14,567 bases of DNA, taken from CAYRPN01 sp964426135. GTDB taxonomy: Bacteria; Planctomycetota; Phycisphaerae; Phycisphaerales; Phycisphaeraceae. Shown here in pieces: positions 9,041 to 14,567 of this stretch. A program made the translations under genes and the position numbers. The stretch covers positions 1-14,567 of the forward strand of contig CAYRPN010000143.1 of NCBI GenBank assembly GCA_964426135.1, given 5' to 3'. Position 1 is the stretch's first letter, and each line of letters starts with the position of its first letter. Under the pieces are notes generated by a model, which was not told the origin of the DNA, did no database searches, and worked only from the letters and a program-made list of their open reading frames with translations.

Positions 9041-10058
9041 GCAGCCAGCGTCGCCAGGTGGCGCGCAGGGCGATGAACATTTTTTCCAGCTTGCTCAGGC
9101 GCACGCGCTCGGTCAGCACACGCAGCGGCTTCCGCTCGATCTTTCGCAGCAGGCCCTCGTAGATTTTCATCATGGCCCAGCACGTGGGCCGACAGTCGGG
9201 CGTGATGAAGGATTCGAGCGTGGCGGAGGAATCGTAGTAGCCGCGGGCGCGGGCAATCAAAGGGCCAAGAGGCAGGCCGTCAGCCCCCGGCTCCACCGGG
9301 GGGATGTTCGCGCCACCAGCAATCCGGGGTTTGACGGGCGTCCCCCCGGCGGAGCCGGGGGCTAATGGCGATTCGAGCATCGCTTTGAATCGCTGGTCAT
9401 CGAGTCCCGCCTTCACCAGTTCATCCTGCGGAAAATAGATGCGGTCGCGTCGCGCATCCTCGACCAGGTCACGAATGATGTTCGTCAGTTGCAGCGCGAT
9501 GCCGCGCTGTTCCGCGAGCTTGCGCGTCGCTTCGCCGCCGGTGTAGCCCCAGACTTCGAGACAGATCAGGCCCACGACGCTGGCGACCTTGAAGCAGTAG
9601 TCGTAGAGCTCGTCGAACGTGGCGTAGCGCGTCTTGGTCTGATCGAGCAGTTGCCCGTCGATCATCGCGTCGAGATAGCGCTGCGGAATCGAATACCGGC
9701 GGAACGTCTGCCCCACCGCCGGCCACATCGCGCCGTACGGGCCGTCGAAGAGCGGCGCGTAGTCCGCCGAGTCCTCGCGCAGCACCGCGTGCGTCTGCCG
9801 GCGGAAGGCTTCCAGGTCGCGCGTCTTGTCGTCGAGCGCGCCCGGTTCATCCGCGATGTCGTCCACCGCCCGCATCCATGCATAAATCGCGTACATCGCG
9901 CCGCGTTTGGGCTGCGGCGTGAGCATCATGCCGTAGTAGAAATTCTTCGCCTGGGCGCGAGTGAGGTCGGCGCAGAACTGCTGCGACTGCGCGAGCGAGT
10001 CGTCGCGCGAAGCCGTCGGCGTCAGTTCCGCGGTGGATGTGTGCGTGGTGCTGCTCAC
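9033..10058 (-). CDS. hpnD: HpnD, presqualene diphosphate synthase
   Basis: Trans-isoprenyl diphosphate synthase of the squalene/phytoene synthase family that joins two farnesyl diphosphates into presqualene diphosphate. NFYYGMMLTP (39-48) and AMYAIYAWMRAVDDIADE (54-71) contain the first aspartate-rich Mg site (DDIAD), and IIRDLVEDARRDRIYFP (194-210) the second. The SFYY-type start of the domain separates HpnD from HpnC. At 341 residues it is longer than the usual 280 or so; residues about 229-265 are encoded by an inverted repeat and fall between the second Asp motif and the helix LIARARGYYDSS. The GTG start at 10058 overlaps the hpnC stop as GTGA, pointing to coupled translation. Confidence 0.93.
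   Translation of the reverse strand: MSSTTHTSTAELTPTASRDDSLAQSQQFCADLTRAQAKNFYYGMMLTPQPKRGAMYAIYAWMRAVDDIADEPGALDDKTRDLEAFRRQTHAVLREDSADYAPLFDGPYGAMWPAVGQTFRRYSIPQRYLDAMIDGQLLDQTKTRYATFDELYDYCFKVASVVGLICLEVWGYTGGEATRKLAEQRGIALQLTNIIRDLVEDARRDRIYFPQDELVKAGLDDQRFKAMLESPLAPGSAGGTPVKPRIAGGANIPPVEPGADGLPLGPLIARARGYYDSSATLESFITPDCRPTCWAMMKIYEGLLRKIERKPLRVLTERVRLSKLEKMFIALRATWRRWLRR
9282..9363. repeat. inverted repeat inside hpnD
   Basis: Two 23-bp arms (9282-9304 and 9341-9363) with one mismatch, separated by 36 bp. The arms start AGCCCCCGGCTCC and end GGAGCCGGGGGCT, and each arm is itself a near-palindrome. The right arm continues into TAATGGCG, and the same outer sequence occurs in hpnE at 4484-4490. 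The frame through hpnD stays open. Confidence 0.92.
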
Positions 10059-11215
10059 GCGCGGCCCTCCGGCGTGGTTGGCGCCACCTGTCGCGGCTCA
10101 TGCGCGGCGGCATCAGCGCCCGCCTCGCCGCGCGGCACGCCGATGCCCAGGAACTTGCCCAGGAGCGCCCGCAGCATCAAGGCGATCTTCGACGCCTTGC
10201 CGAGCTTTGGCCGCGTTTGCAGCGTGTCGTAATTCTGCCCGCGGATCAGTTTGAGAATCGCCTCGCCGCCGAGGGAAAAGAGTTGAATATCCAACCGCAC
10301 GTCGCGCGGCACCTTGGGCCAGAGCTCGCGCCCCTTCTCAAACAGCGGCCAGGTGCGCTCACAAAGCTCCTTGATCGTCTTGCGATATGCGGGCAGGATC
10401 GCGTGGATCGCCGCGGAGGGGACGGCGTAGCAGGCGCAGGAGGAAGAGGCGCACGTCTTCGATGAGGGGGTGAGGGGGTGAGGGGGTGAGGGGGTGAGAT
10501 TATCCTCCCCAAGGTCCCTGGCCTCTGGCCCCTGCCCCTCGCTCCCCCGAATCGCATCCACCATCGTCTCAATGTCCAGTCCGTGTCGCGACGCGACTTC
10601 CGACGGCACGTACACGCGGTCGCGCTCCAGCACATCGCGGCGAACGTCCTGCCAGAAATTCGCCAACTGCAGCGCGGTGCAGGTGGCGTCGCTGAGGCGC
10701 TGCCTTGCTTCGTCGCGCACGCCGGCCAGATAGAGCACGAGCCTGCCCACCGGGTCGGCGCTGCGCGTGCAATAATCGAGCACTTGATCCCACGTGCGGT
10801 AGCGCGTCATCGTCTGGTCCTGCTCGAACGCGCTGATCAAATCATCGAAGGGTTTCCGCGGGATGTCGTGTCGGTGAATCGTCTGATTCAGCGCGACGAA
10901 CACGGGGTGCCGGGGCTTGCCGGCATAGCACAGATCCACCTCGCGCCGCCACCACGCGAGCAATTCCAGCGAGCGCCGCGGATCGCCGGTCTCATCGCCC
11001 AAATCATCGGCCCAGCGGCAAAACGAATACACGTGGCGAAAATCATCGCGCAGCCTGCGCGGCAGGAACCAGCTCACCACGGTGAAGTTTTCGTAGTGCG
11101 ACTTGGCGAGTTGGCGCGTGTAGTCGCTGGCCTGCTCGTAGGTCATCGCCTCGCAGCGGTCGGGGCCGAAGGTGTCGAGTTGGTCGAGGAGCGTGGAAGG
11201 CATGGGCAAAGACAT
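10055..11215 (-). CDS. hpnC: HpnC, hydroxysqualene synthase
   Basis: Squalene/phytoene synthase family enzyme converting presqualene diphosphate to hydroxysqualene. SHYENFTVVSWFLP (39-52) is the HpnC-type domain start, ADDLGDE (69-75) the first Asp-rich motif and FWQDVRRDVLERDRVYVP (187-204) the second. VPRDVRLDIQLFSLGGEAIL (302-321) is the usual C-terminal part. The start at 11215 places the domain near the N-terminus; no clear ribosome site is seen and ATG 11203 is an alternative. The frame is open to 11434, but that part crosses an intergenic palindrome. The 386-residue protein carries a repeat-encoded insert at about 224-255 (LTPSPPHPLTPSS), and the unusual Cys/Ser-rich stretch after it (254-270) leaves some doubt about the local frame. 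Confidence 0.9.
   Translation of the reverse strand: MSLPMPSTLLDQLDTFGPDRCEAMTYEQASDYTRQLAKSHYENFTVVSWFLPRRLRDDFRHVYSFCRWADDLGDETGDPRRSLELLAWWRREVDLCYAGKPRHPVFVALNQTIHRHDIPRKPFDDLISAFEQDQTMTRYRTWDQVLDYCTRSADPVGRLVLYLAGVRDEARQRLSDATCTALQLANFWQDVRRDVLERDRVYVPSEVASRHGLDIETMVDAIRGSEGQGPEARDLGEDNLTPSPPHPLTPSSKTCASSSCACYAVPSAAIHAILPAYRKTIKELCERTWPLFEKGRELWPKVPRDVRLDIQLFSLGGEAILKLIRGQNYDTLQTRPKLGKASKIALMLRALLGKFLGIGVPRGEAGADAAAHEPRQVAPTTPEGRA
10463..10498. repeat. G-rich octamer tract inside hpnC
   Basis: Four head-to-tail TGAGGGGG units (10463-10494) plus a partial unit. It gives four runs of five G separated by TGA on the plus strand, which is the template strand for hpnC, and fits a G-quadruplex pattern. 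It encodes LTPSPPHPLTP. Eight is not a multiple of three, so a single unit change would shift the frame. Confidence 0.93.
10513..10533. repeat. degenerate heptamers inside hpnC
   Basis: Three degenerate heptamers, GGTCCCT, GGCCTCT, GGCCCCT, next to the octamer tract. They resemble the complement of the GGGCCWA units in hpnE (5623-5650), so the two genes may carry related heptamer repeats. Confidence 0.6.
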
Positions 11216-11239
11216 CTTATCAAGATGCTGCAGCAGGCC

Positions 11240-11269
11240 TCTATAATCGCCGCCGAGACATCGGTGCAA
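11240..11269 (-). promoter_or_regulatory. possible promoter of hpnC
   Basis: On the minus strand TTGCAC (11269-11264) is followed after 17 bp by TTATAG, or after 18 bp by TATAGA (11245-11240). Transcription would start about 15 bases before the hpnC ATG at 11215. The -35 match is poor, so this is tentative. Confidence 0.28.
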
Positions 11270-11284
11270 CTGCATTCGCGCGAG

Positions 11285-11401
11285 TCTTCGTTTAGCCGCG
11301 GAGCAGGAGGCTCGGCGACGCTCCGCGCGGGCCGACATGCAGGGAAATGCGCCGGGTCGCGCGGGCCGTTGCCAAGCCTTTGGCCCGCGGCTAAACGAAG
11401 A
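11285..11401. repeat. TTTAGC inverted repeat between divergent genes
   Basis: Perfect 17-bp arms, TCTTCGTTTAGCCGCGG (11285-11301) and its complement (11385-11401), enclose about 83 bp of GC-rich sequence. It lies between hpnC (-) and the oxidoreductase gene (+), upstream of both. The outer ends match the TTTAGC ends of other palindromes in this window. Confidence 0.92.
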
Positions 11402-11499
11402 GGAAACAAACTGCCATCGCCTTGGTCGCCGCACAGCATCGCACCCTCAAGGCTCGCTCTTTTCACCCTGGTCCCGTCATTCCCTAGCCCCATCTCCCT

Positions 11500-13215
11500 A
11501 TGCCTTTTCAACGCATCGGACATCTCAAGACCGTCGCCGCCTTCCGCGCTTACCTGCGCGAGTTGTCGCTCGATCTGCCGGTCGATGAGGGAATAATTTC
11601 AGCCGCGCAAGGTTCACCACTCGCCGCGCCGCTGACGGTGCGCGATTTCAATGTCGGCAATCGCTGGTGCGTTCATCCGATGGAGGGCTGGGACGGCACC
11701 GCCGATGGCAGGCCCAGCGAGCACACGATTCGCCGGTGGAAACACTTCGGCCTCAGCGGCGCCAAGCTCATCTGGGGCGGCGAGGCTTTCGCCGTGCGTG
11801 CCGACGGCCGTGCGAATCCGAATCAGCTTTACTTTCGGACCGAAAATGCGGAGGCGATGCGCGGACTGCTGCGCACGCTGCGCGGGGCGCACGAGGAACG
11901 CTTCGGCCAAGGCGCGTGCGATGATCTGCTGGTGGGTTTGCAGCTCACGCATTCCGGCCGCTACGCCAAGCCGAACCACAAAATGAAATGGGAGCCGCGC
12001 ATCGCTTATCACCATCCGCTGCTCGATCGCCGCATCGGCATCGATGCCAACGATGATGCGGTGGTGTTCACGGATGACGAGATCAAACGGTTGATCGCCG
12101 AGTTCGTCTACGTGGCGACGTGGGCGCACCAGGTCGGCTTCCAGTTCGTCGACATCAAGGCGTGCCACGGTTATCTCGGCCACGAGTTTCTCTCGGCGTT
12201 CGATCGGCCGGGACCGTATGGCGGGGATTTCGCCGGGCGCACGCGCTTCCTGCGCGAGATTGTCGAGGGCATTCGCGCGGCGTGTCCAACGCTGCTCATC
12301 GGTGTGCGGTTGAGCGCGTTTGATCTGGCGCCGTTTGTGGCGGGCCGGGCGAGCGATTCAACGTGGCCTGCGCGTGAGTCCAACTCCGGGTGGCCGGGGC
12401 GTGAGTCCAACTCCGGGTGGCCGGGGCTGAAGTCCGCGGAAGCCCCGGAACGTGAGTCCCTGGATGTTCGTTCCGGGGCTTGCGCCGAGCCTCCAGCCCC
12501 GGCCACCCGGCGCGATACGGATGCCGTTAAACCGGAAGCACTGGAAGGCCGGCCCTCACCCCAGCCCTCTCCCGGAGGGAGAGGGGGTCAAAACCGAGGC
12601 ATGCCCGAAGATTATTCGCGTTGCCTACCGTATCCGGGATTCGGATGCGATCGCGGCAATCCGCTGGCGATTGATCTGACCGAGCCGGTGCGCTTGCTCG
12701 AAATGATGCGCGATGATCTGAAGGTCGATCTCGTCAACCTCACCGCCGGCAGTCCGTACTACAACCCGCACATTCAGCGTCCCGCGTTCTTTCCGCCCAG
12801 CGACGGCTATGCGCCGCCGGAGGATCCGCTCGTCGGCTGCGTGCGGCAGATTCACGCCGTGCGAGAACTCAAGCAGCGCGTGCCCGGCCTGCCGATGGTC
12901 GGCACGGCTTACACTTATTTCCAGGAGTATCTGCCGCACGTCACGCAGGCGCTGGTGCGGTCAGGCTGGGTGGATTCCATCGGCATCGGCCGACTGGTCT
13001 TGTCGTATCCCGACCTGCCGATGGATTGTTTGCAGCACGGCGAACTGCGCCGCGCAAAGCTGATCTGCCGCACGTTCAGCGACTGCACCACGGCCCCGCG
13101 CAACGGCATCATTTCTGGTTGTTATCCCCTCGACGATCATTACAAGGATTCGCCTGAAGCGCAGCAGTTGAAACAGGCGAAGGCATCGCAGCGCGAGAAG
13201 TTAAAGACGAAGTGA
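11500..13215 (+). CDS. Old Yellow Enzyme family NADH:flavin oxidoreductase
   Basis: FMN-dependent TIM-barrel oxidoreductase of the OYE / 2,4-dienoyl-CoA reductase group. HPMEGWDG (59-66) opens the barrel, HSGRY (151-155) and KACHGYLGHEFLSAF (220-234) hold the substrate and flavin-site residues, and PYGGDFAGRTRFLREIV (239-255) is the usual motif after them. The C-terminal CRTFSDCTTAPRNG...GC segment resembles, but does not match, the iron-sulfur cysteine cluster of the larger members. No second FAD/NAD domain follows, so it is a single-domain form. At 571 residues it is about 85 longer than expected because residues about 282-366 are encoded by a repeat cassette. Substrate is unknown; its place divergent from hpnC could suggest a lipid-related enone, but that is speculation. 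The start lacks a ribosome site. Confidence 0.9.
   Translation: MPFQRIGHLKTVAAFRAYLRELSLDLPVDEGIISAAQGSPLAAPLTVRDFNVGNRWCVHPMEGWDGTADGRPSEHTIRRWKHFGLSGAKLIWGGEAFAVRADGRANPNQLYFRTENAEAMRGLLRTLRGAHEERFGQGACDDLLVGLQLTHSGRYAKPNHKMKWEPRIAYHHPLLDRRIGIDANDDAVVFTDDEIKRLIAEFVYVATWAHQVGFQFVDIKACHGYLGHEFLSAFDRPGPYGGDFAGRTRFLREIVEGIRAACPTLLIGVRLSAFDLAPFVAGRASDSTWPARESNSGWPGRESNSGWPGLKSAEAPERESLDVRSGACAEPPAPATRRDTDAVKPEALEGRPSPQPSPGGRGGQNRGMPEDYSRCLPYPGFGCDRGNPLAIDLTEPVRLLEMMRDDLKVDLVNLTAGSPYYNPHIQRPAFFPPSDGYAPPEDPLVGCVRQIHAVRELKQRVPGLPMVGTAYTYFQEYLPHVTQALVRSGWVDSIGIGRLVLSYPDLPMDCLQHGELRRAKLICRTFSDCTTAPRNGIISGCYPLDDHYKDSPEAQQLKQAKASQREKLKTK
12373..12426. repeat. 27-bp perfect tandem repeat in the oxidoreductase gene
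   Basis: Two identical 27-bp units, 12373-12399 and 12400-12426, encode the nonapeptide RESNSGWPG twice. Being a multiple of three, a unit change would keep the frame. It is the left part of a larger repeat cassette. Confidence 0.95.
12413..12510. repeat. nested inverted repeats in the oxidoreductase gene
   Basis: Outer arms of 17 bp (CCGGGTGGCCGGGGCTG at 12413-12429 and its complement at 12494-12510) enclose inner arms of 13 bp (AAGCCCCGGAACG at 12440-12452 and its complement at 12469-12481). All are perfect and could form a long hairpin. The whole is translated in frame. Confidence 0.93.
12553..12587. repeat. PSPQPSPGGRG-type palindromic repeat
   Basis: CCCTCACCCCAG leads into a 9-bp stem, CCCTCTCCC (12565-12573) with GGGAGAGGG (12577-12585), loop GGA. 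It encodes RPSPQPSPGGRGG. I recognise this as a repeat found widely dispersed in many bacterial genomes, normally between genes; here it is inside a gene. Confidence 0.8.
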
Positions 13216-13243
13216 CAGCGCGAATCGCGGATCCATTCTCCCC

Positions 13244-13321
13244 GTTCAGCGCCCGCCCGAAGGGCGGGATTGCGACGTGACGACGACCGGCCGCACCCCG
13301 CCCTTCGGGCGGGCGCTAAAC
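13244..13321. repeat. TTYAGC inverted repeat upstream of the aldo/keto reductase
   Basis: Arms of 25 bp (13244-13268 and 13297-13321), with one mismatch, run from GTTCAGCGCCCG to its complement CGGGCGCTAAAC, 28 bp apart. Each arm has its own hairpin core CCCGCCCGAAGGGCGGG. It sits in the 199-bp gap between two plus-strand genes and could act as a terminator or as a mobile repeat. Confidence 0.92.
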
Positions 13322-13400
13322 GGCGCGAAACGACGCCGAACGGCGCTGAACGGTCCCGACCCCGCGCTTCGGCGACGCATGCGATCGTCCGCATTCCGTG

Positions 13401-13406
13401 TATCAT
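13401..13406 (+). promoter_or_regulatory. -10-like box close to the aldo/keto reductase start
   Basis: TATCAT matches five of six bases of TATAAT and ends eight bases before the ATG at 13415, which has no ribosome site. If used, the mRNA would be almost leaderless. No -35 box is visible. Confidence 0.28.
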
Positions 13407-13414
13407 CCGCCCCC

Positions 13415-14416
13415 ATGCAGTACCGAACCCTCGGCAAAACCGGCCTGAAAGTCAGCGAGGTCTCGCTCGGCGGACTGTACACGTCCTCCCTGGGCGGCGG
13501 CGTGACCGCAGCGCGGCAGATGGTGGACCGCGCGGTCAAGCTCGGCATCAACTTCATCGACACCGCGCCGCGCTACGCCGACAGTGAAGCCACGCTCGGC
13601 CAGGTGCTGCCGGACGTCAAGACGCCGCTGATCCTCTCCACCAAACTCGGCGGCCGACCTGATCCGTTCGATCCGCAGAACCGCGATCAGCTCATGTGGT
13701 CCGTCGAAGAGAGTTTGAAACTGCTCAAGCGCGACACGATTGATCTGCTGCTCATTCACGAGCCGGATCGCCCGCGCTTGTTCAAATGGTGGACCGATCC
13801 GTTCAAGGTCGTCGGCCCCGTCCTCGAAGTGATGCAGGAACTCAAGGAAGACGGCGTCGTGCGTTTCACAGGACTCGGCGGCACGACCACGTGCCAGATG
13901 GCGCACCTGGTGCGCAGCCGGCAGTTCGATGTCGTTCTCACGGCGTTCAACTACACGCTGCTGTTCCGCGACGCCGAGCAGGACCTGCTGCCCGCGTGCG
14001 CGGAGACGAATGTGGGCGTGATCGTCGGCTCGGTGTTCAATCAGGGTGGACTGGGCCGGCGTTTCGATGAGATGGTGCGCGCCAAGCCGGTGTGGATGGC
14101 CAAGCCGAGGCAGCAGCAGTTCCTGGCGCTGTACGAGTATCTCGACGAGCTTGACATCGAGCTGCCGGAACTGGCGCTGCGGTGGGTGCTGACCAACCCG
14201 GCGATTCACACGGTTCTGATCGGCCCGAAGAACGCGGATCAGGTGGAACAGTCGGTGGTCGCCGCCTCGCGCGGCCCGCTGCCGCCGGACGTCATGGGCC
14301 GGCTCGATGAGATCTTTCAGTTGTGCCCGATGCGGCCGTTCGAGGAGCCGATGATCCTTCCCTTCAGGTGGGAATATTTCGGGCCGGGGATGGCGAATCA
14401 CGGCGAGGCGAGTTGA
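13415..14416 (+). CDS. aldo/keto reductase
   Basis: NADPH-type TIM-barrel oxidoreductase of 333 residues. The N-terminal MQYRTLGKTGLKVSEVSLGG is the classic family start, and the catalytic tetrad is visible: Asp49 in INFIDTAPRY, Tyr54, Lys77 in LSTKLGG and His115 in LLLIHEP. GLGGTT and AFNY segments line the cofactor side of the barrel, and LRWVLTNPAIHTVLIGPKN near the C-terminus is the usual end of the family. The start at 13415 is chosen by homology; the frame is open back to 13277, but that part crosses a palindromic repeat and a degenerate decamer run and is unlikely to be translated. The substrate cannot be told. Spacing of 199 bp from the oxidoreductase gene suggests an own promoter. 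Confidence 0.93.
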   Translation: MQYRTLGKTGLKVSEVSLGGLYTSSLGGGVTAARQMVDRAVKLGINFIDTAPRYADSEATLGQVLPDVKTPLILSTKLGGRPDPFDPQNRDQLMWSVEESLKLLKRDTIDLLLIHEPDRPRLFKWWTDPFKVVGPVLEVMQELKEDGVVRFTGLGGTTTCQMAHLVRSRQFDVVLTAFNYTLLFRDAEQDLLPACAETNVGVIVGSVFNQGGLGRRFDEMVRAKPVWMAKPRQQQFLALYEYLDELDIELPELALRWVLTNPAIHTVLIGPKNADQVEQSVVAASRGPLPPDVMGRLDEIFQLCPMRPFEEPMILPFRWEYFGPGMANHGEAS

Positions 14417-14462
14417 TCTGAGCTACGAAGCGGAAGCGAACGGGACCGAAATAAGTTCTCCA

Positions 14463-14518
14463 TTTAGCCGGCGGGCTTGCCCGCCGCGACGCCCTCGGCG
14501 GGCAAGCCCGCCGGCTAA
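14463..14518. repeat. TTTAGC inverted repeat after the aldo/keto reductase
   Basis: Perfect 22-bp arms (14464-14485 and 14497-14518), 11 bp apart, run from TTAGCCGGCGGGC to its complement. Each arm contains the palindrome GGCGGGCTTGCCCGCC. It lies between convergent genes and may serve as a two-way terminator. Its right end supplies a stop codon for the minus-strand gene. Confidence 0.93.
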
Positions 14519-14567
14519 GAAACTATCCCGAAACGCGGCTTCTTGCCGATCCATTCGTTGAGCTTTC
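14515..14567 (-). CDS. C-terminal end of a minus-strand gene (partial)
   Basis: From the right edge a frame reads KLNEWIGKKPRFGIVS and ends with TAG at 14517-14515. The residues look like genuine protein, but sixteen are too few to name a family. The stop codon lies within the outer TTAGC end of the palindrome, so the repeat may have replaced the original end of the gene. Confidence 0.42.
   Translation of the reverse strand, partial: KLNEWIGKKPRFGIVS

Noticed and set aside
11216..11434. N-terminal extension of HpnC
   Set aside because: It runs through the intergenic inverted repeat and has no similarity to the family, which begins near 11215.
12373..12426. CRISPR-like direct repeats
   Set aside because: The two 27-bp units adjoin without spacers and are translated; there are no further units and no cas genes.
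13403..14401. Minus-strand frame opposite the aldo/keto reductase
   Set aside because: Antisense shadow of a gene with an intact catalytic tetrad.

Overview
The window looks like chromosomal DNA of a GC-rich planctomycete-type bacterium, probably Phycisphaerae-like. This rests on gene content seen here (the three-enzyme HpnC/HpnD/HpnE squalene route, a secreted FGly sulfatase, a membrane-anchored double-CxxC zinc ribbon of planctomycete style), on weak or absent Shine-Dalgarno sites at many starts, and on many GC-rich palindromic repeats. The taxon is an inference.

Layout. 1-560: possible tail of an upstream gene, two perfect hairpins, a good promoter-like sequence and a structured stretch without a recognised gene. 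561-2352 (+): a CHAD-domain protein and a glycine-rich RRM RNA-binding protein. 2492-6125 (-): a run of three genes read hpnE, zinc-ribbon membrane protein, sulfatase, chained by two GTGA stop/start overlaps. 6229-7471 (+): two unrecognised genes (a two-helix membrane protein and a small helical protein) with their own promoter-like sites. 7481-11215 (-): hpnC, hpnD and an unrecognised exported protein, tightly packed. 11500-14416 (+): an Old Yellow Enzyme family oxidoreductase and an aldo/keto reductase. 14515 to the end (-): the tail of another gene.

Function. HpnD makes presqualene diphosphate from two farnesyl diphosphates, HpnC turns it into hydroxysqualene, and HpnE reduces this to squalene, the precursor of hopanoids, sterols or C30 carotenoids. 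The three genes share a strand but are split into two blocks by the opposite-strand pair at 6229-7471. No cyclase is present, so the end product cannot be told.

Most striking feature. Repeats are placed inside genes and keep the frame. hpnE, hpnC, hpnD and the Old Yellow Enzyme gene each carry an insert that is not expected in their families: heptamer tracts in hpnE, a G-rich octamer tract in hpnC, a palindrome family shared by hpnD and hpnE, and a compound palindromic cassette in the oxidoreductase gene. A 38-bp-armed inverted repeat lies just after the start codon of the exported-protein gene. Several palindromes, inside and between genes, share outer ends of the form YTTAGC and GCTAAR with different GC-rich cores. 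They look like a REPIN- or MITE-like family that is tolerated in coding sequence, comparable in effect to the Rickettsia palindromic elements. That reading is inference and needs genome-wide repeat counts and homologue alignments.
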